The position numbers and the translations under genes are program-made. From the NCBI GenBank assembly GCA_903937385.1, contig CAIZZF010000003.1:1-64000 (forward strand): 64,000 nt of DNA. Direction: 5' to 3'. Of this stretch, positions 1 through 9,456 are shown piece by piece (position 1 is the stretch's first letter; each line of letters starts with the position of its first letter). Under the pieces are notes generated by a model. That model saw nothing but the letters and a program-made list of their open reading frames with translations, had not been told where the DNA came from and did not search any database. This stretch comes from an uncultured Holophagaceae bacterium. GTDB taxonomy: Bacteria; Acidobacteriota; Holophagae; Holophagales; Holophagaceae.

Positions 1-129
1 GCCGAATACCAGTGGCGCTACAACCGGCGCTTCGACCTAGCCAGCCTTCTGCCACGCCTCCTTCACGCCGCCGCCAGAACCCCGCCCATGCCCATCAAGC
101 TCCTCTATTTGGCTGAGAATGCTTGGTAA
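1..129 (+). pseudogene. C-terminal end of IS1595-like (ISXO2-type) transposase, truncated by window edge
   Basis: Frame 1 reads AEYQWRYNRRFDLASLLPRLLHAAARTPPMPIKLLYLAENAW*, resembling the C-terminus of IS1595-family transposases; 5' part is outside the window. Confidence 0.6.
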
Positions 130-142
130 TCAAGAAAGCTTA

Positions 143-255
143 TTAACCACCGATGAACACCGATAAACACCGATTAAAAGCTGATAAAGAAAGGTCTGAA
201 TAGATTTGGGTATTCATTTTTTATCAAGTCTTTATCGGTGTTCATCGCTGGTTAA
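143..255. repeat. Intergenic long inverted repeat, 10-bp periodic arms (CACCGATGAA unit)
   Basis: ttaaccaccgatgaacaccgataaacaccgattaaaagctgataaag ... ctttatcggtgttcatcgctggttaa; arms complementary; sequence recurs at 27252-27376. Confidence 0.8.
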
Positions 256-521
256 AAATATCCTTTTTCTTGAAAAGAATCTCAGCCAGCGATTTCGGTG
301 ATGGGTCCTGGCTCACCCCGCATGGGCCCGCTGGAGGCGCCCCTGGATGGAGCCCCACGCTGAAGCTGCGGCTTTATCCCCACAATCCCTTTCATCACCG
401 GCAACTTTTCTTGTTTCTTACCGTTGCCCCGGCGCCTGTTCCCGGCAATGGGCCAGTGGGTCGAGGTGCCATCTGCGGCCCCCTTCTTGAGCGAAGAGCT
501 GAGGCGAAGCATGGCCGGGGC

Positions 522-800
522 CTAGACGCCCCACGCCCGCAGGGCCTCGGCCAGCTCGGCCAGCTGCTCGGGGCTGGTGGTCCGGAAGCGGCTCACGAGC
601 TTCCAGCCCTGGGCCACCTTCTGGTAGCGGTGCAGCCAGAGATAGGGGCCTTCCCAGTCGCCCTCGGGGTCGGTTCGGGTCTTCACCAGGAAGGCCACGG
701 CGGTCCAGGGACCCCGGGCCAGGAAGCGGCGGCCCAGCTCCTGGATGCCCGACTCCTCGTCGGTTTCCAGCACCAGGTCGTCGAGATCGGGGATGATCAT
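522..800 (-). CDS. Hypothetical protein (92 aa)
   Basis: ORF MIIPDLDDLVLETDEESGIQELGRRFLARGPWTAVAFLVK...; internal ATG at 800 fits better than the longer 522..1157 ORF that overlaps cinA. Confidence 0.6.
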   Translation of the reverse strand: MIIPDLDDLVLETDEESGIQELGRRFLARGPWTAVAFLVKTRTDPEGDWEGPYLWLHRYQKVAQGWKLVSRFRTTSPEQLAELAEALRAWGV

Positions 801-848
801 GGAAACACCTCGGCCAATCGGCTCATCGTACTCTGCGGAGGCCTCCAG

Positions 849-1013
849 ATGGAAAAGCTGATGGGATTCGTCGGGGCCACCGTGGGCAGCCTGCTGGGCT
901 GGTACCTCGGCGAGCTGGTGGGCTTCACCACGGGGGTGGTGCTCAGCATGGTGGGCACGGGCCTCGGGCTGTGGGCGGGGCGCTGGGCCGTGCAGCGCTG
1001 GCTGGAGGGCTAG
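849..1013 (+). CDS. Small glycine-rich membrane protein (54 aa)
   Basis: MEKLMGFVGATVGSLLGWYLGELVGFTTGVVLSMVGTGLGLWAGRWAVQRWLEG; hydrophobic, ends just before cinA. Confidence 0.55.
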   Translation: MEKLMGFVGATVGSLLGWYLGELVGFTTGVVLSMVGTGLGLWAGRWAVQRWLEG

Positions 1014-1046
1014 AGATTTCGCGGTCCCCGTGGTTCCATTCCAGTC

Positions 1047-2285
1047 ATGCGCATTGAATGCATCGCCATCGGCACGGAACTGCTCACCACCCGGAGACTC
1101 GACACCAACTCGGTGTGGTTGGGCGAACGCCTGGCGGACCTGGGCCTGGGTTTCCATCGAAAGACGGCCGTGGGCGACAGCCGGGAGGACCTGGGTGGCC
1201 TGTTGCGGGAGGCGCTGAATCGCTCGGATCTCATCCTTACCACCGGGGGCCTCGGGCCCACCTTCGATGACTTCACCAAGGAGCTCTTCGCGGAGATCCT
1301 AGGCGTGGATCTGGTGGAGGACGCCCAGTCCCGGGCGGACATGCTGGCCTTCTACGAGGCCCGCAAGCGGATCCCGCCCCAGGTGAACTTCAAGCAGGCG
1401 CTGATCCCCGTGGGCGCCGAGCCCCTGCGGAATCAGGTGGGCACGGCCCCCGGCGTCTGGTGGCAGGACCCTCCGGGCCATCCCGGCGCGCGCATCGTGA
1501 TGATGCCCGGCGTGCCCCGGGAGATGAAGCGCATGTGGGAGGAGCACGTGGCGCCGCGCCTCGCGGTGCTGGCGGGGAAGGCCGTCCACACCCTGCGCAT
1601 GGTCGTGTCCGGCGTGCCCGAGAGCACCCTGGACGAGCGCACCCGCGAGGCCCGCGAGCGGCACGCCCACCTGGAGTGGACCATCCTCGCCAGCCTCACC
1701 CAGGTGGAGCTGCTGGCCCGGGGTTCGGATCCAGCGGAGCTTGCCGCGGCCCAGGCGGACTTCGAGGCCGTGCTGGGACCGGACCTGGCCTGCGTCGGTG
1801 CCAGCAACCTGGAGGACGCCGTGTTGGATGGACTCCGGGCCAAGGGGCAGACCCTGGTCGCGGCCGAGAGCATGACCGGCGGCCTGCTGGCTTCGCGCCT
1901 CACGGCCATTCCCGGCGCCAGCCAGGTGTTCCTCGGCGGTGCCACGGTCTACACCCTGGGCACGAAGGCGGCCCTCCTGGGCCTCGATCCCTCCTGGCTG
2001 GCCCGCGTGGGCACCGTGTCCGAGCCCTGCGCGGTGGCCCTGGCGGAAGCTGCGCGGCAGCGCCTGGGCGCCACCTGGGGCCTGGGGATCTGCGGCAACG
2101 CCGGTCCCGACGCCGAGGGGGACGCGCCCGTGGGCGCCGTGTTCATCGCCATCGCGGGGCCAGGCGGAACCCTGGTGAAACCCCACCGCATGGGCGGCGA
2201 CCGGGTCGAGGTGCAGCTGCGCACCACGGCCCTGGCCCTCGATCTGCTCCGGCGGGCGGTGGCCGCAGGCACCGCGAGCCGCTGA
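1047..2285 (+). CDS. cinA: Competence/damage-inducible protein CinA (nicotinamide-nucleotide amidohydrolase domain)
   Basis: N-term MRIECIAIGTELLTTRRLDTNSVWLGERLADLG and C-term AAESMTGGLLASRLTAIPGASQVFLGG typical of CinA. Confidence 0.95.
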   Translation: MRIECIAIGTELLTTRRLDTNSVWLGERLADLGLGFHRKTAVGDSREDLGGLLREALNRSDLILTTGGLGPTFDDFTKELFAEILGVDLVEDAQSRADMLAFYEARKRIPPQVNFKQALIPVGAEPLRNQVGTAPGVWWQDPPGHPGARIVMMPGVPREMKRMWEEHVAPRLAVLAGKAVHTLRMVVSGVPESTLDERTREARERHAHLEWTILASLTQVELLARGSDPAELAAAQADFEAVLGPDLACVGASNLEDAVLDGLRAKGQTLVAAESMTGGLLASRLTAIPGASQVFLGGATVYTLGTKAALLGLDPSWLARVGTVSEPCAVALAEAARQRLGATWGLGICGNAGPDAEGDAPVGAVFIAIAGPGGTLVKPHRMGGDRVEVQLRTTALALDLLRRAVAAGTASR

Positions 2286-2297
2286 TACACTGCATCC

Positions 2298-2963
2298 ATG
2301 ACTTTTTCTGATCCGAGATCCCTGGTCCTCTGGTGCCTGGCGGCCTTTCTGTGCGGCAGCATCCCCTTCGGCCTGCTGCTGGTGAAGCTTGCGGGCAAGG
2401 GTGATGTCCGCGCCCACGGCAGTGGCAACATCGGCGCGACCAATGTCAGCCGCGTGGGCGGCAAGGGCCTAGGCCTCGTCACCCTGCTGCTGGACATTCT
2501 CAAGGGCTTCCTGCCGGTCTTCCTGGCGAAGCAGGCGGGAGTCCCCCTGGACCAGCTCTCCCTGCTGGCCCTGACGGCGGTGCTGGGGCATGCCTTCACG
2601 CCCTGGCTGAAGTTCCAGGGCGGCAAGGGCGTGGCCACGGCCCTGGGGGTGCTCCTCGCCGTGGACGCGCAGCTGATGGTCCTGCCCATGGCCACCTTCC
2701 TCTTCGCCCTCTGGCTCACGCGCCACGTGAGCCTGGGCAGCATCCTGGCCGCGGCCATGATGCCCGTGCAGTTCCTCCTGACCGGCGCCTCCATCCTCAA
2801 CTACGGGGGCACCCTGCTCGAGCTGTTGGTACCCGCGCTGCCCTGGGCAGCCCTGGCCCTCCTGGTGATCTGGAAGCACCGGGACAACATCCGGCGCCTG
2901 CAGGCGGGCACCGAATCCAAGCTCTGGGGCGCCAAGCAGGAGGCCGGCCATGACCAGGCCTGA
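2298..2963 (+). CDS. plsY: Glycerol-3-phosphate acyltransferase PlsY
   Basis: CGSIPFGLLLVKLAGKGDVRAHGSGNIGATNVSRVGGKGLGLVTLLLDILKG, GHAFTPWLKFQGGKGVATALG. Confidence 0.95.
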   Translation: MTFSDPRSLVLWCLAAFLCGSIPFGLLLVKLAGKGDVRAHGSGNIGATNVSRVGGKGLGLVTLLLDILKGFLPVFLAKQAGVPLDQLSLLALTAVLGHAFTPWLKFQGGKGVATALGVLLAVDAQLMVLPMATFLFALWLTRHVSLGSILAAAMMPVQFLLTGASILNYGGTLLELLVPALPWAALALLVIWKHRDNIRRLQAGTESKLWGAKQEAGHDQA

Positions 2964-3948
2964 TATCGGCGTCTTCGGCTCCGGCGCCTGGGGCACGGCC
3001 CTGGCTATCACCTGGGCGCGGGCCGGTGCCAAGGTCGCGCTGTGGGGACCCTTCCCGGACGAGATGGCCCAGATGGCCGCCACCCGCCACCACCTGCGGC
3101 TCAAGGATGTGGAGTTCCCGGCGGGGCTGCAGACCTCCGATGATCCGACCCAGGCCTTTGCGGCCCCGCTGTGGATCTCGGCCATGCCCACGCAGGTGAC
3201 TCCCCAGGCCTGGCAGGGCCTGCTGGCGAGAACTGAGCACCGGCCGGAGCTGGTGGTCCACGTCAGCAAGGGCATCCTCCAGAGCACGCACGAGACCCTG
3301 TCTCAGGCCCTGGAGGGGGTGCTGGACATGCCCGTGGGTGCCCTGTCCGGTCCCTCTTTTGCGGACGAGGTCTCCCGCGGCGTACCCACAGCCATTGTGC
3401 TGGCCCTGCCCGCGACGGTCTCAGAGGAACGCGCCAAGGCCCTCCAGGCCCAGCTAGCCTCGGAGAAGCTGCGCATCTACCTCAGCCGCGACGTGGTGGG
3501 CACGGAGCTGTGCGGCGCGCTGAAGAACGTCCTCGCCATCGCGGCCGGTCTGGTGGATGGCCTGGGCCTGGGCTACAACGCCCGCGCCGCCCTCATCACC
3601 CGGGGCCTGGCCGAGATGTCTCGTCTGGTCGAGGTGCTGGGCGGCCAGTCTGCCACGGTCATGGGCCTCGCCGGCATGGGCGACCTGCTGCTCACGGCCA
3701 CGGGTCCTCAGAGCCGCAACCGCACCTTCGGCGAGCTGGTGGGCAAGGGCCACACCGTGGACGCGGCCAGGGACGCCCTCGGCGGGCAGGTCATCGAGGG
3801 CATGTTCACCACCGAGGCCGCCTTGGACCTGGCCAAGACCCACGGCCTGGACCTCCCCATCGCCGCCGAAGTGCTGCGCCTCCTCCACGGCGAGAGCCCC
3901 GAAGAGGCCGTGCGCCGGCTGATGACGCGGTCGCTGAAGTCGGAATAA
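2950..3948 (+). CDS. gpsA: NAD(P)-dependent glycerol-3-phosphate dehydrogenase
   Basis: IGVFGSGAWGTALAITWARAG, GPSFADEVSRGVPTAIV, ALKNVLAIAAGLVDGLGLGYNARAALITRGLAEM; overlaps plsY. Confidence 0.95.
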   Translation: MTRPDIGVFGSGAWGTALAITWARAGAKVALWGPFPDEMAQMAATRHHLRLKDVEFPAGLQTSDDPTQAFAAPLWISAMPTQVTPQAWQGLLARTEHRPELVVHVSKGILQSTHETLSQALEGVLDMPVGALSGPSFADEVSRGVPTAIVLALPATVSEERAKALQAQLASEKLRIYLSRDVVGTELCGALKNVLAIAAGLVDGLGLGYNARAALITRGLAEMSRLVEVLGGQSATVMGLAGMGDLLLTATGPQSRNRTFGELVGKGHTVDAARDALGGQVIEGMFTTEAALDLAKTHGLDLPIAAEVLRLLHGESPEEAVRRLMTRSLKSE

Positions 3949-3961
3949 GGCGCAGAAGAAA

Positions 3962-4172
3962 AAACTCTCGCGGAGGGTGCGGAGAGGGCCCGGGGGGCGC
4001 TGAGGAAGGCAAAATGCGAAAGGAATTTGATAAGCGGAGAAAGGACGGTGGAGCCAAGGAGAGCAGAACAAGCCTGCTTTGCTCCGCTTTCCTCTGCTCC
4101 TCGGTAGTCCTCTGCCTACATCTTCCTTGTCTCTGCGCCCCTCTGCCTTCTCATCTTTTCTCTGCGAGGGTT
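3962..4172. repeat. Intergenic imperfect inverted repeat, 'CTCGCGGAGG / CTCTGCGAGGG' type
   Basis: aactctcgcggagggtgcggagagg ... tctctgcgagggtt; related to 7225-7335 and 13736-13850. Confidence 0.6.
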
Positions 4173-4281
4173 GTTCCTATTTCCATGGAGTCTCCTCCAA
4201 CCCGGGGATGCGGCAGGGGAGCCGCCCGTGACCGCATCTGGTTGGGCTGATAGAATCACCTGTTTGGCCTAGGGAGATCCC

Positions 4282-5334
4282 ATGAAAGTCCTCATTCTCG
4301 GCGTCAATGGCTTCATCGGTTCCCACCTGGTGGACCGCATCATGCTGGACACGGACTGGGAGGTCTACGGTCTGGACCTCGGGGCCCACAAGGTCGCCGA
4401 GCACCTGGGGAACCCGCGCTTCCACTTCGTGGAGGGCGACATCACCATCTCCAAGGAGTGGATCGAGTACCACATCAAGAAGTGCGACGTGGTGCTGCCC
4501 CTGGTAGCCATCGCCACGCCCAAGGTCTACGTCACCGACCCCCTGCGCGTGTTCGAGCTCGACTTCGAGGAGAACCTCCGGGTCGTCCGCCAGTGCGTGA
4601 AATACAAGAAGCGGGTCGTCTTCCCCAGCACCTCCGAGGTCTACGGCATGTGCCCGGACGAGGAGTTCGACGAGTACGAGTCTCCGCTGGTCACGGGCCC
4701 CATCCCCATGAACCGCTGGATCTACAGCACCAGCAAGCAGCTGCTGGACCGCGTGATCTGGGCCTACGGCTTCCAGCAGGGCCTGCGCTTCACCCTGTTC
4801 CGCCCCTTCAACTGGATGGGCCCCAAGCTCGACAGCCTGAACACCGCCAAGGAGGGCAGCAGCCGCCTGGTGACCCAGTTCAGCTGGAACCTCTTCAACG
4901 GTGAGCCGCTGCAGTTGGTGGATCGGGGCACGGCCCGCCGCTGCTTCATCGACGTGGCCGACGCCATGGACGGCATCATGGCCGTGCTGCGCAACGAGGG
5001 CGGCAAGGCCGACGGTCAGATCTTCAACATCGGCAACCCGGCCAACGACTACAGCGTTCGCGAGATCGCCGAGATGATGATCGCCATCTGGAAGGACCAT
5101 CCCTTCCGCATCGAGCGCGGCATTCCCGAGGGCCGCATGGTCGAGGTCGGCAGCGGCGAGTTCTACGGCAAGGGCTACCAGGACGTGGCCCGGCGCACCC
5201 CCAGCATCAAGCGCATGCAGGCCACCTTCGGCTTCGAGCCCAAGGTGTCCATGACCGACTCGCTCAAGAAGACCATCGACTTCTTCGTGGAAGAGCACAA
5301 GGCCCAGGAGAAGGTCGTCGAGACCGAGAACTAA
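4282..5334 (+). CDS. NAD-dependent epimerase/dehydratase, ArnA-dehydrogenase-like (UDP-4-keto-pentose/UDP-xylose synthase type)
   Basis: MKVLILGVNGFIGSHLVDRIM...VFPSTSEVYGMCPDEEFDEYESPLVTGPIPMNRWIYSTSKQLLDRVIWAYG. Confidence 0.85.
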   Translation: MKVLILGVNGFIGSHLVDRIMLDTDWEVYGLDLGAHKVAEHLGNPRFHFVEGDITISKEWIEYHIKKCDVVLPLVAIATPKVYVTDPLRVFELDFEENLRVVRQCVKYKKRVVFPSTSEVYGMCPDEEFDEYESPLVTGPIPMNRWIYSTSKQLLDRVIWAYGFQQGLRFTLFRPFNWMGPKLDSLNTAKEGSSRLVTQFSWNLFNGEPLQLVDRGTARRCFIDVADAMDGIMAVLRNEGGKADGQIFNIGNPANDYSVREIAEMMIAIWKDHPFRIERGIPEGRMVEVGSGEFYGKGYQDVARRTPSIKRMQATFGFEPKVSMTDSLKKTIDFFVEEHKAQEKVVETEN

Positions 5335-5350
5335 CCAAGGCGCTTGAAAA

Positions 5351-5441
5351 TTAACCACGAAGACCACTAAGACCACGAAGAACAGCGGTACCAAGATCCC
5401 CCCTCTTCCTTCCTTCGTGGTCTTCTCGTCTTCGTGGTTAA
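5351..5441. repeat. Intergenic inverted repeat with 9-bp periodic arms (ACCACGAAG unit)
   Basis: ttaaccacgaagaccactaagaccacgaag ... cttcgtggtcttctcgtcttcgtggttaa. Confidence 0.85.
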
Positions 5442-5451
5442 TTCTTTTCTC

Positions 5452-7134
5452 ATGAGCACACGACAACCCATGACCCGCCGTGAACGCAGTACCCTCCTCG
5501 GCCTCTGGTTCTTCCTGGGGCTGCTGCCGCTGCTGTTCCGGCCACTCTGGGAGCCGGACGAGGGCCGCTACGCGGAGATCCCGCGGGAGATGCTGGCCTC
5601 CGGGGACTGGCTCACGCCGCACCTGAACGGGGTGCTCTACTTCGAGAAGCCGCCCCTGCAGTATTGGCTGTCGGTCCTCAGCATGAAGCTCTTCGGCATC
5701 TCGGGCGCCGCAGCCCGGCTGCCCCTGGCTTTGGCCTCAGCGCTGATGCTCTGGGCGGCCTGGCGCCTGGCCAAGCGGCTGGGCGCGCGGGAGCCCCTCT
5801 GGGCCGCCTTCATGGCCGCCACGGGCCTGCTGGCCTTCATCCTGGGCCAGCTGCTCACGCTGGATGCCCTCTTCAGCGCCTTTCTGGTGGCAGCCCTGGC
5901 CGCCCTGGTGGAGGCCGTGGCCCAGCGCCGGGAAGGCCGCACGGGACTCGGCTGGACGCTGACCACCTTCACCCTGCTGGCGGGCGCGATGCTCACCAAG
6001 GGACTGGCGGAGGTGATCCTCACCGGGGGTATTCTGCTGGGTTCGCTGCTCTTCGCCTGGAAGGACCCGGACCTGCGCCGGGCGGTGCTGCGCACGGCCT
6101 TCGATCCCCTCGGCTGGCTGCTCTATCTGGTGCTGGTGGTGCCCTGGTTCTGGGCCGTGAACCGCGCCAACCCCGGCCATGCGCAGTTCTTCTTTATTCA
6201 CGAGCACTTCACCCGCTTCCTCACCCACGAGCACGCCAGGCAGGGCTCCAACAACTGGCTGTTGGACAAGCTCTACTTCGTGGGGTTCCTGGCCGTGGGC
6301 CTGCTCCCCTGGCTCTCGGCCACGCTGGTCGGTCTGAAGCGTACCTGGACCTTCCTCCAGGGCAGGGGCCCCCAGGCCCAGGACCACCTGGCCCGGTGGA
6401 CCGTGGGCCTGGCGGCCATGGGCTTCCTCTGGCCCCTGGTGTTCTTCACGTTCTCCGGCTCCAAGCTGCCCCCCTACATCCTGCCGGTGATCGTGCCCCT
6501 GGCCGCCCTGGCCTGCGCCTTCGAGCGGCAGGGCGAGGAGGCCGCGGCCCTGGGCCGCATGGGCAAGGAGCTGATGGCTCTGGGCGTCCTCTTCCTACTG
6601 GCGGCGGTCTTCTTCCGGGACCACCTCACGGGCCTCCCCTGGCTCTACCTGCTGGGGGCCGCCTTTGGGGGTCTGGGTGTCTGGGCGCACCGACCCCGGG
6701 GGCTCAGCGGACCCCGCCTGATGGCCTCCTACGGGGCGGCGCTCTGGCTCCTGCTGGCGGCGGCGCAGGTCACCGCAGGCCCCGGCAAGGGGGTCGCCGA
6801 CCTGGTGCGGCAGGCCCCCGCCAACGCCCAGTGGATCTCCTATGACGTCTACTTCCAAGGGCTGCCCTTCTATGCCCGCACCCGCGTTGTCGTGGTGGCG
6901 GGCACCGGAGAGCTGGCCTTCGGCCGCGACCGCCTGGCCGATCCCGGTCGCTGGTTCAACGAGGATCCTGCAGCTTTGGGCGCCGTGGCCGATCGCATGA
7001 AGGCCGAGCATTCCGACCGACCCGTACTGGTGATGGCGAAGGTTTCAATCTGGAAGACCCTGGGTGCGGCGGAGCAGGACCGCTGGCAGGTGATCGCCCG
7101 CAACTCCGGTGCCCTGGTGGCGCGGCGGCGCTGA
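5452..7134 (+). CDS. ArnT-like membrane glycosyltransferase (GT39/GT83-type, polyprenyl-phosphate donor)
   Basis: LWEPDEGRYAEIPREMLASGDWLTPHLNGVLYFEKPPLQYWL typical of ArnT/PMT-like proteins; multiple TM stretches. Confidence 0.85.
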   Translation: MSTRQPMTRRERSTLLGLWFFLGLLPLLFRPLWEPDEGRYAEIPREMLASGDWLTPHLNGVLYFEKPPLQYWLSVLSMKLFGISGAAARLPLALASALMLWAAWRLAKRLGAREPLWAAFMAATGLLAFILGQLLTLDALFSAFLVAALAALVEAVAQRREGRTGLGWTLTTFTLLAGAMLTKGLAEVILTGGILLGSLLFAWKDPDLRRAVLRTAFDPLGWLLYLVLVVPWFWAVNRANPGHAQFFFIHEHFTRFLTHEHARQGSNNWLLDKLYFVGFLAVGLLPWLSATLVGLKRTWTFLQGRGPQAQDHLARWTVGLAAMGFLWPLVFFTFSGSKLPPYILPVIVPLAALACAFERQGEEAAALGRMGKELMALGVLFLLAAVFFRDHLTGLPWLYLLGAAFGGLGVWAHRPRGLSGPRLMASYGAALWLLLAAAQVTAGPGKGVADLVRQAPANAQWISYDVYFQGLPFYARTRVVVVAGTGELAFGRDRLADPGRWFNEDPAALGAVADRMKAEHSDRPVLVMAKVSIWKTLGAAEQDRWQVIARNSGALVARRR

Positions 7135-7148
7135 GGCCGCTTACTTCT

Positions 7149-7400
7149 GGTTCATCCGGGATTTCAGGGAAGGCAGCAAGATGCGCCAACCCCACTCTCG
7201 GTGCATTCTCCGCACACTCATGGGAAAGCAACCACTCTCGCAGAGAAGAGACGAGGGGAGCGGAGAGGCGCCGAGGGCTTCGACTTACCCGCTGTTCTCT
7301 GCGAACCTCAGCCCTCTTCGCATCCTCTGCGAGAGTTGTTGCCCTTTCCTCGTGAACTGGATGAATCCATGAAGGGTTGGCATTCCCCTAAAACCCTGAA
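7149..7400. repeat. ~255-bp interspersed composite inverted repeat, copy A
   Basis: ggttcatccgggatttcaggga ... cactctcgcagagaag ... cctctgcgagagttgttgccc ... tggatgaatccatgaagggttggcattcccc; matches reverse complement of 13669-13926. Confidence 0.75.
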
Positions 7401-7405
7401 CAACC

Positions 7406-7711
7406 TTATTTCTTCACGGCGTCCTTGATGCCCTCTCCGGCTTCCTTGGCGCCCTTCGCGATGCCCTTGCCTGCCTCCTTGGCGCCCTTGGCGATGGCCT
7501 TGCCCGCGGTCTTGGCGCCACGGGCCAAGGCCTTGCCGCCCTGCTTGGCGGTCTTGCCCACAGCCTGGCCCCCCTCTTTGGCGGCCTGCCCGAGGGCCTT
7601 GCCGCCTTCCTTGACGGTCTGGCCGACCTCTTTGCCCGCCTGCTTGAGATTTTCCTTCACGCCTTCCGGAGGGGCACCCAGGAGCAACAGGCTGAGGAGC
7701 AGGGGGTTCAT
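7406..7711 (-). CDS. Secreted LEA-like protein with 11-residue repeats (101 aa)
   Basis: Signal-like N-term MNPLLLSLLLLGAPPEG then 11-mers ...AKEGGQAVGKT AKQGGKALARG AKTAGKAIAKG AKEAGKGIAKG AKEAGEGIKDA. Confidence 0.75.
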   Translation of the reverse strand: MNPLLLSLLLLGAPPEGVKENLKQAGKEVGQTVKEGGKALGQAAKEGGQAVGKTAKQGGKALARGAKTAGKAIAKGAKEAGKGIAKGAKEAGEGIKDAVKK

Positions 7712-7764
7712 GGGGCCAGTCTAACGCCTGGGCGCAGACGGCGCTTCCCGGCGATCATGGTGGG

Positions 7765-9456
7765 GTGACTGTTCCTGCCCCTCCGCTCCCGTCCGCGCCC
7801 CGACTCAAGGGCTGGGTGCGCACCCATCTCCCGGAGCTGCTCTTCGCGGCGCTGCTGCTGGCCGTGCTGCCCATGCGGGACCTCTGGGCCCCGGACGAGC
7901 CGGACTTCGCCCAGTGCGTGAAGGAGATGCGCCTGCGCGGTGCCTGGCTGCTGCCCTACCTGAACGGCCTGCCCTACAGCGAGAAGCCGATCCTCTACTA
8001 CTGGGTGATGAAGGCCTCCGCGGGGTTGTTGGAGACCCTCACGGGCGGCCTGGGTTTCACCCAGGGCGTGGCGGCCTGGGCGCTGCGGCTGCCCTCGGTG
8101 GTGGCCTCGGTGGCCTTCCTCGCGGCCTTCCGCCAGTGGGCGGTGCGCTTCCTGCCGGAGGGGACCGCCGAACCCGCCGCGCTGATCCTCGCCGTATCAC
8201 CCCTCTGGTTCTGGCAGAGCCAGTTCATCCAGATCGACCTCCTCTTCTCGGCCCTGCTGGCCTGGAGCTGGCTCTGCTGGCTCAGCGGCTACCTGCTGCT
8301 GCGAGGCGAGGCGGCCGCGAGCGGCCAAGCCGAAGCCCAGCCCTGGTTCCTGAAGGCCTACGGCTGGCTGGCGCTGGCCTTCCTGGCCAAGGGGCCGCTG
8401 GCGCCGGTGCTGTCGGCGCTGCTGCTGGCGGCCTTCCTGACCTGGCAGCGGGACCTGGCCGTGCTGCGCCGCGCGCGCCTCGTCCTGGGTACAGCCATCG
8501 TCCTGCTGCCGGTGGCCGCCTGGTATCTGGCTGCGGGCCTTCAGGGCGGGTCGCACTACGCCTATGAGCTCATCGTGCTGCAGAACCTTGGCCGGGCCAC
8601 CCGGGCCTGGGATCACCTCCACCCCTGGTGGAAGTATCTGGAATACCTGCTGGGTGACTTCTTCCCCTGGTCCCTGCTGCTGCCCGCGCTGCTGCTGCAC
8701 CTGCGGCGGGAGCGGGTCCTGGCGGGGCCGACGGGCCGCTTCCTGCTCCTGGCCTTCCTGGTGCCCCTGGTGTTCCTGAGCGCGGTGCAGAGCAAGCAGG
8801 GCAAGTATCTGCTCATGGGCTACCCCTTCCTGGCCCTGCTGGCGGCCGACCTGTTCCGGCAGGCGACGCCCGCCCGGGCCCGCCGCCTCGGCGCCCTGCT
8901 TGCGGGCCTGCTGGGGGTGCTGGTCCTAGGCCTGGCGACCGTCGCCCTCGGCGGGGGCGGGGCCAGGACCCAGGCCGGGGCCGCGCCCTTCCTCGACCTG
9001 CTGCGCGTCCTGGCGCTGGGCCTGGGCAGCGGCTTGGTGGTGGTGCTGGTGAGCACGTTCCGGGGCCAGGGGCCGGGCCTGGTGCGGGGGGTGGCGCTGG
9101 GGCTGGGCCTGCTCTACCTGGTCGGCGGCACCTGGGGCTTCCGGCTGCTGGATGCCCGGAAGAGCTATCACCGCTGGACAGCGGCTGTCCAGCCGCTGAT
9201 CCGGGGCCGCCAGGTCTACTACTGGCAGACCCTGCGCAGCGGGGTCATGGTCTACACCGATCACCTGATGCCCGAGATCCGTAGCGCCACGATCCTGGAG
9301 CGCCTGGACCCCGAGGCCCGGCTGGTGGCCCAGCGGGACGAGTGGGAGCAGAACGCCTGGGGCAACAGCCCGGCACTGCGGGCCCGCTTCGAGGTGCTGC
9401 TCTCGGTGTCCACGGGAAGTGGGGATATCCTGTTGCTCAGGAAGAGGTCCGGATGA
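7765..9456 (+). CDS. ArnT-like membrane glycosyltransferase (second paralog)
   Basis: MRDLWAPDEPDFAQCVKEMRLRGAWLLPYLNGLPYSEKPILYYWVMKA; many TM segments; GTG start. Confidence 0.85.
   Translation: MTVPAPPLPSAPRLKGWVRTHLPELLFAALLLAVLPMRDLWAPDEPDFAQCVKEMRLRGAWLLPYLNGLPYSEKPILYYWVMKASAGLLETLTGGLGFTQGVAAWALRLPSVVASVAFLAAFRQWAVRFLPEGTAEPAALILAVSPLWFWQSQFIQIDLLFSALLAWSWLCWLSGYLLLRGEAAASGQAEAQPWFLKAYGWLALAFLAKGPLAPVLSALLLAAFLTWQRDLAVLRRARLVLGTAIVLLPVAAWYLAAGLQGGSHYAYELIVLQNLGRATRAWDHLHPWWKYLEYLLGDFFPWSLLLPALLLHLRRERVLAGPTGRFLLLAFLVPLVFLSAVQSKQGKYLLMGYPFLALLAADLFRQATPARARRLGALLAGLLGVLVLGLATVALGGGGARTQAGAAPFLDLLRVLALGLGSGLVVVLVSTFRGQGPGLVRGVALGLGLLYLVGGTWGFRLLDARKSYHRWTAAVQPLIRGRQVYYWQTLRSGVMVYTDHLMPEIRSATILERLDPEARLVAQRDEWEQNAWGNSPALRARFEVLLSVSTGSGDILLLRKRSG

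Noticed and set aside
282-512. 76-aa minus-strand ORF after the left repeat
   Set aside because: No recognisable motif, biased composition, no ribosome-binding context that I trust
1299-2417. Long antisense ORFs over core genes (e.g. 1299-2417 -, 22511-24244 +, 29178-31643 +, 41204-44773 -, 52383-54197 -, 56121-58535 +, 60806-62617 +)
   Set aside because: Low-complexity Arg/Gly/Ala/His-rich translations mirroring strongly recognised genes; typical GC-skewed shadow ORFs
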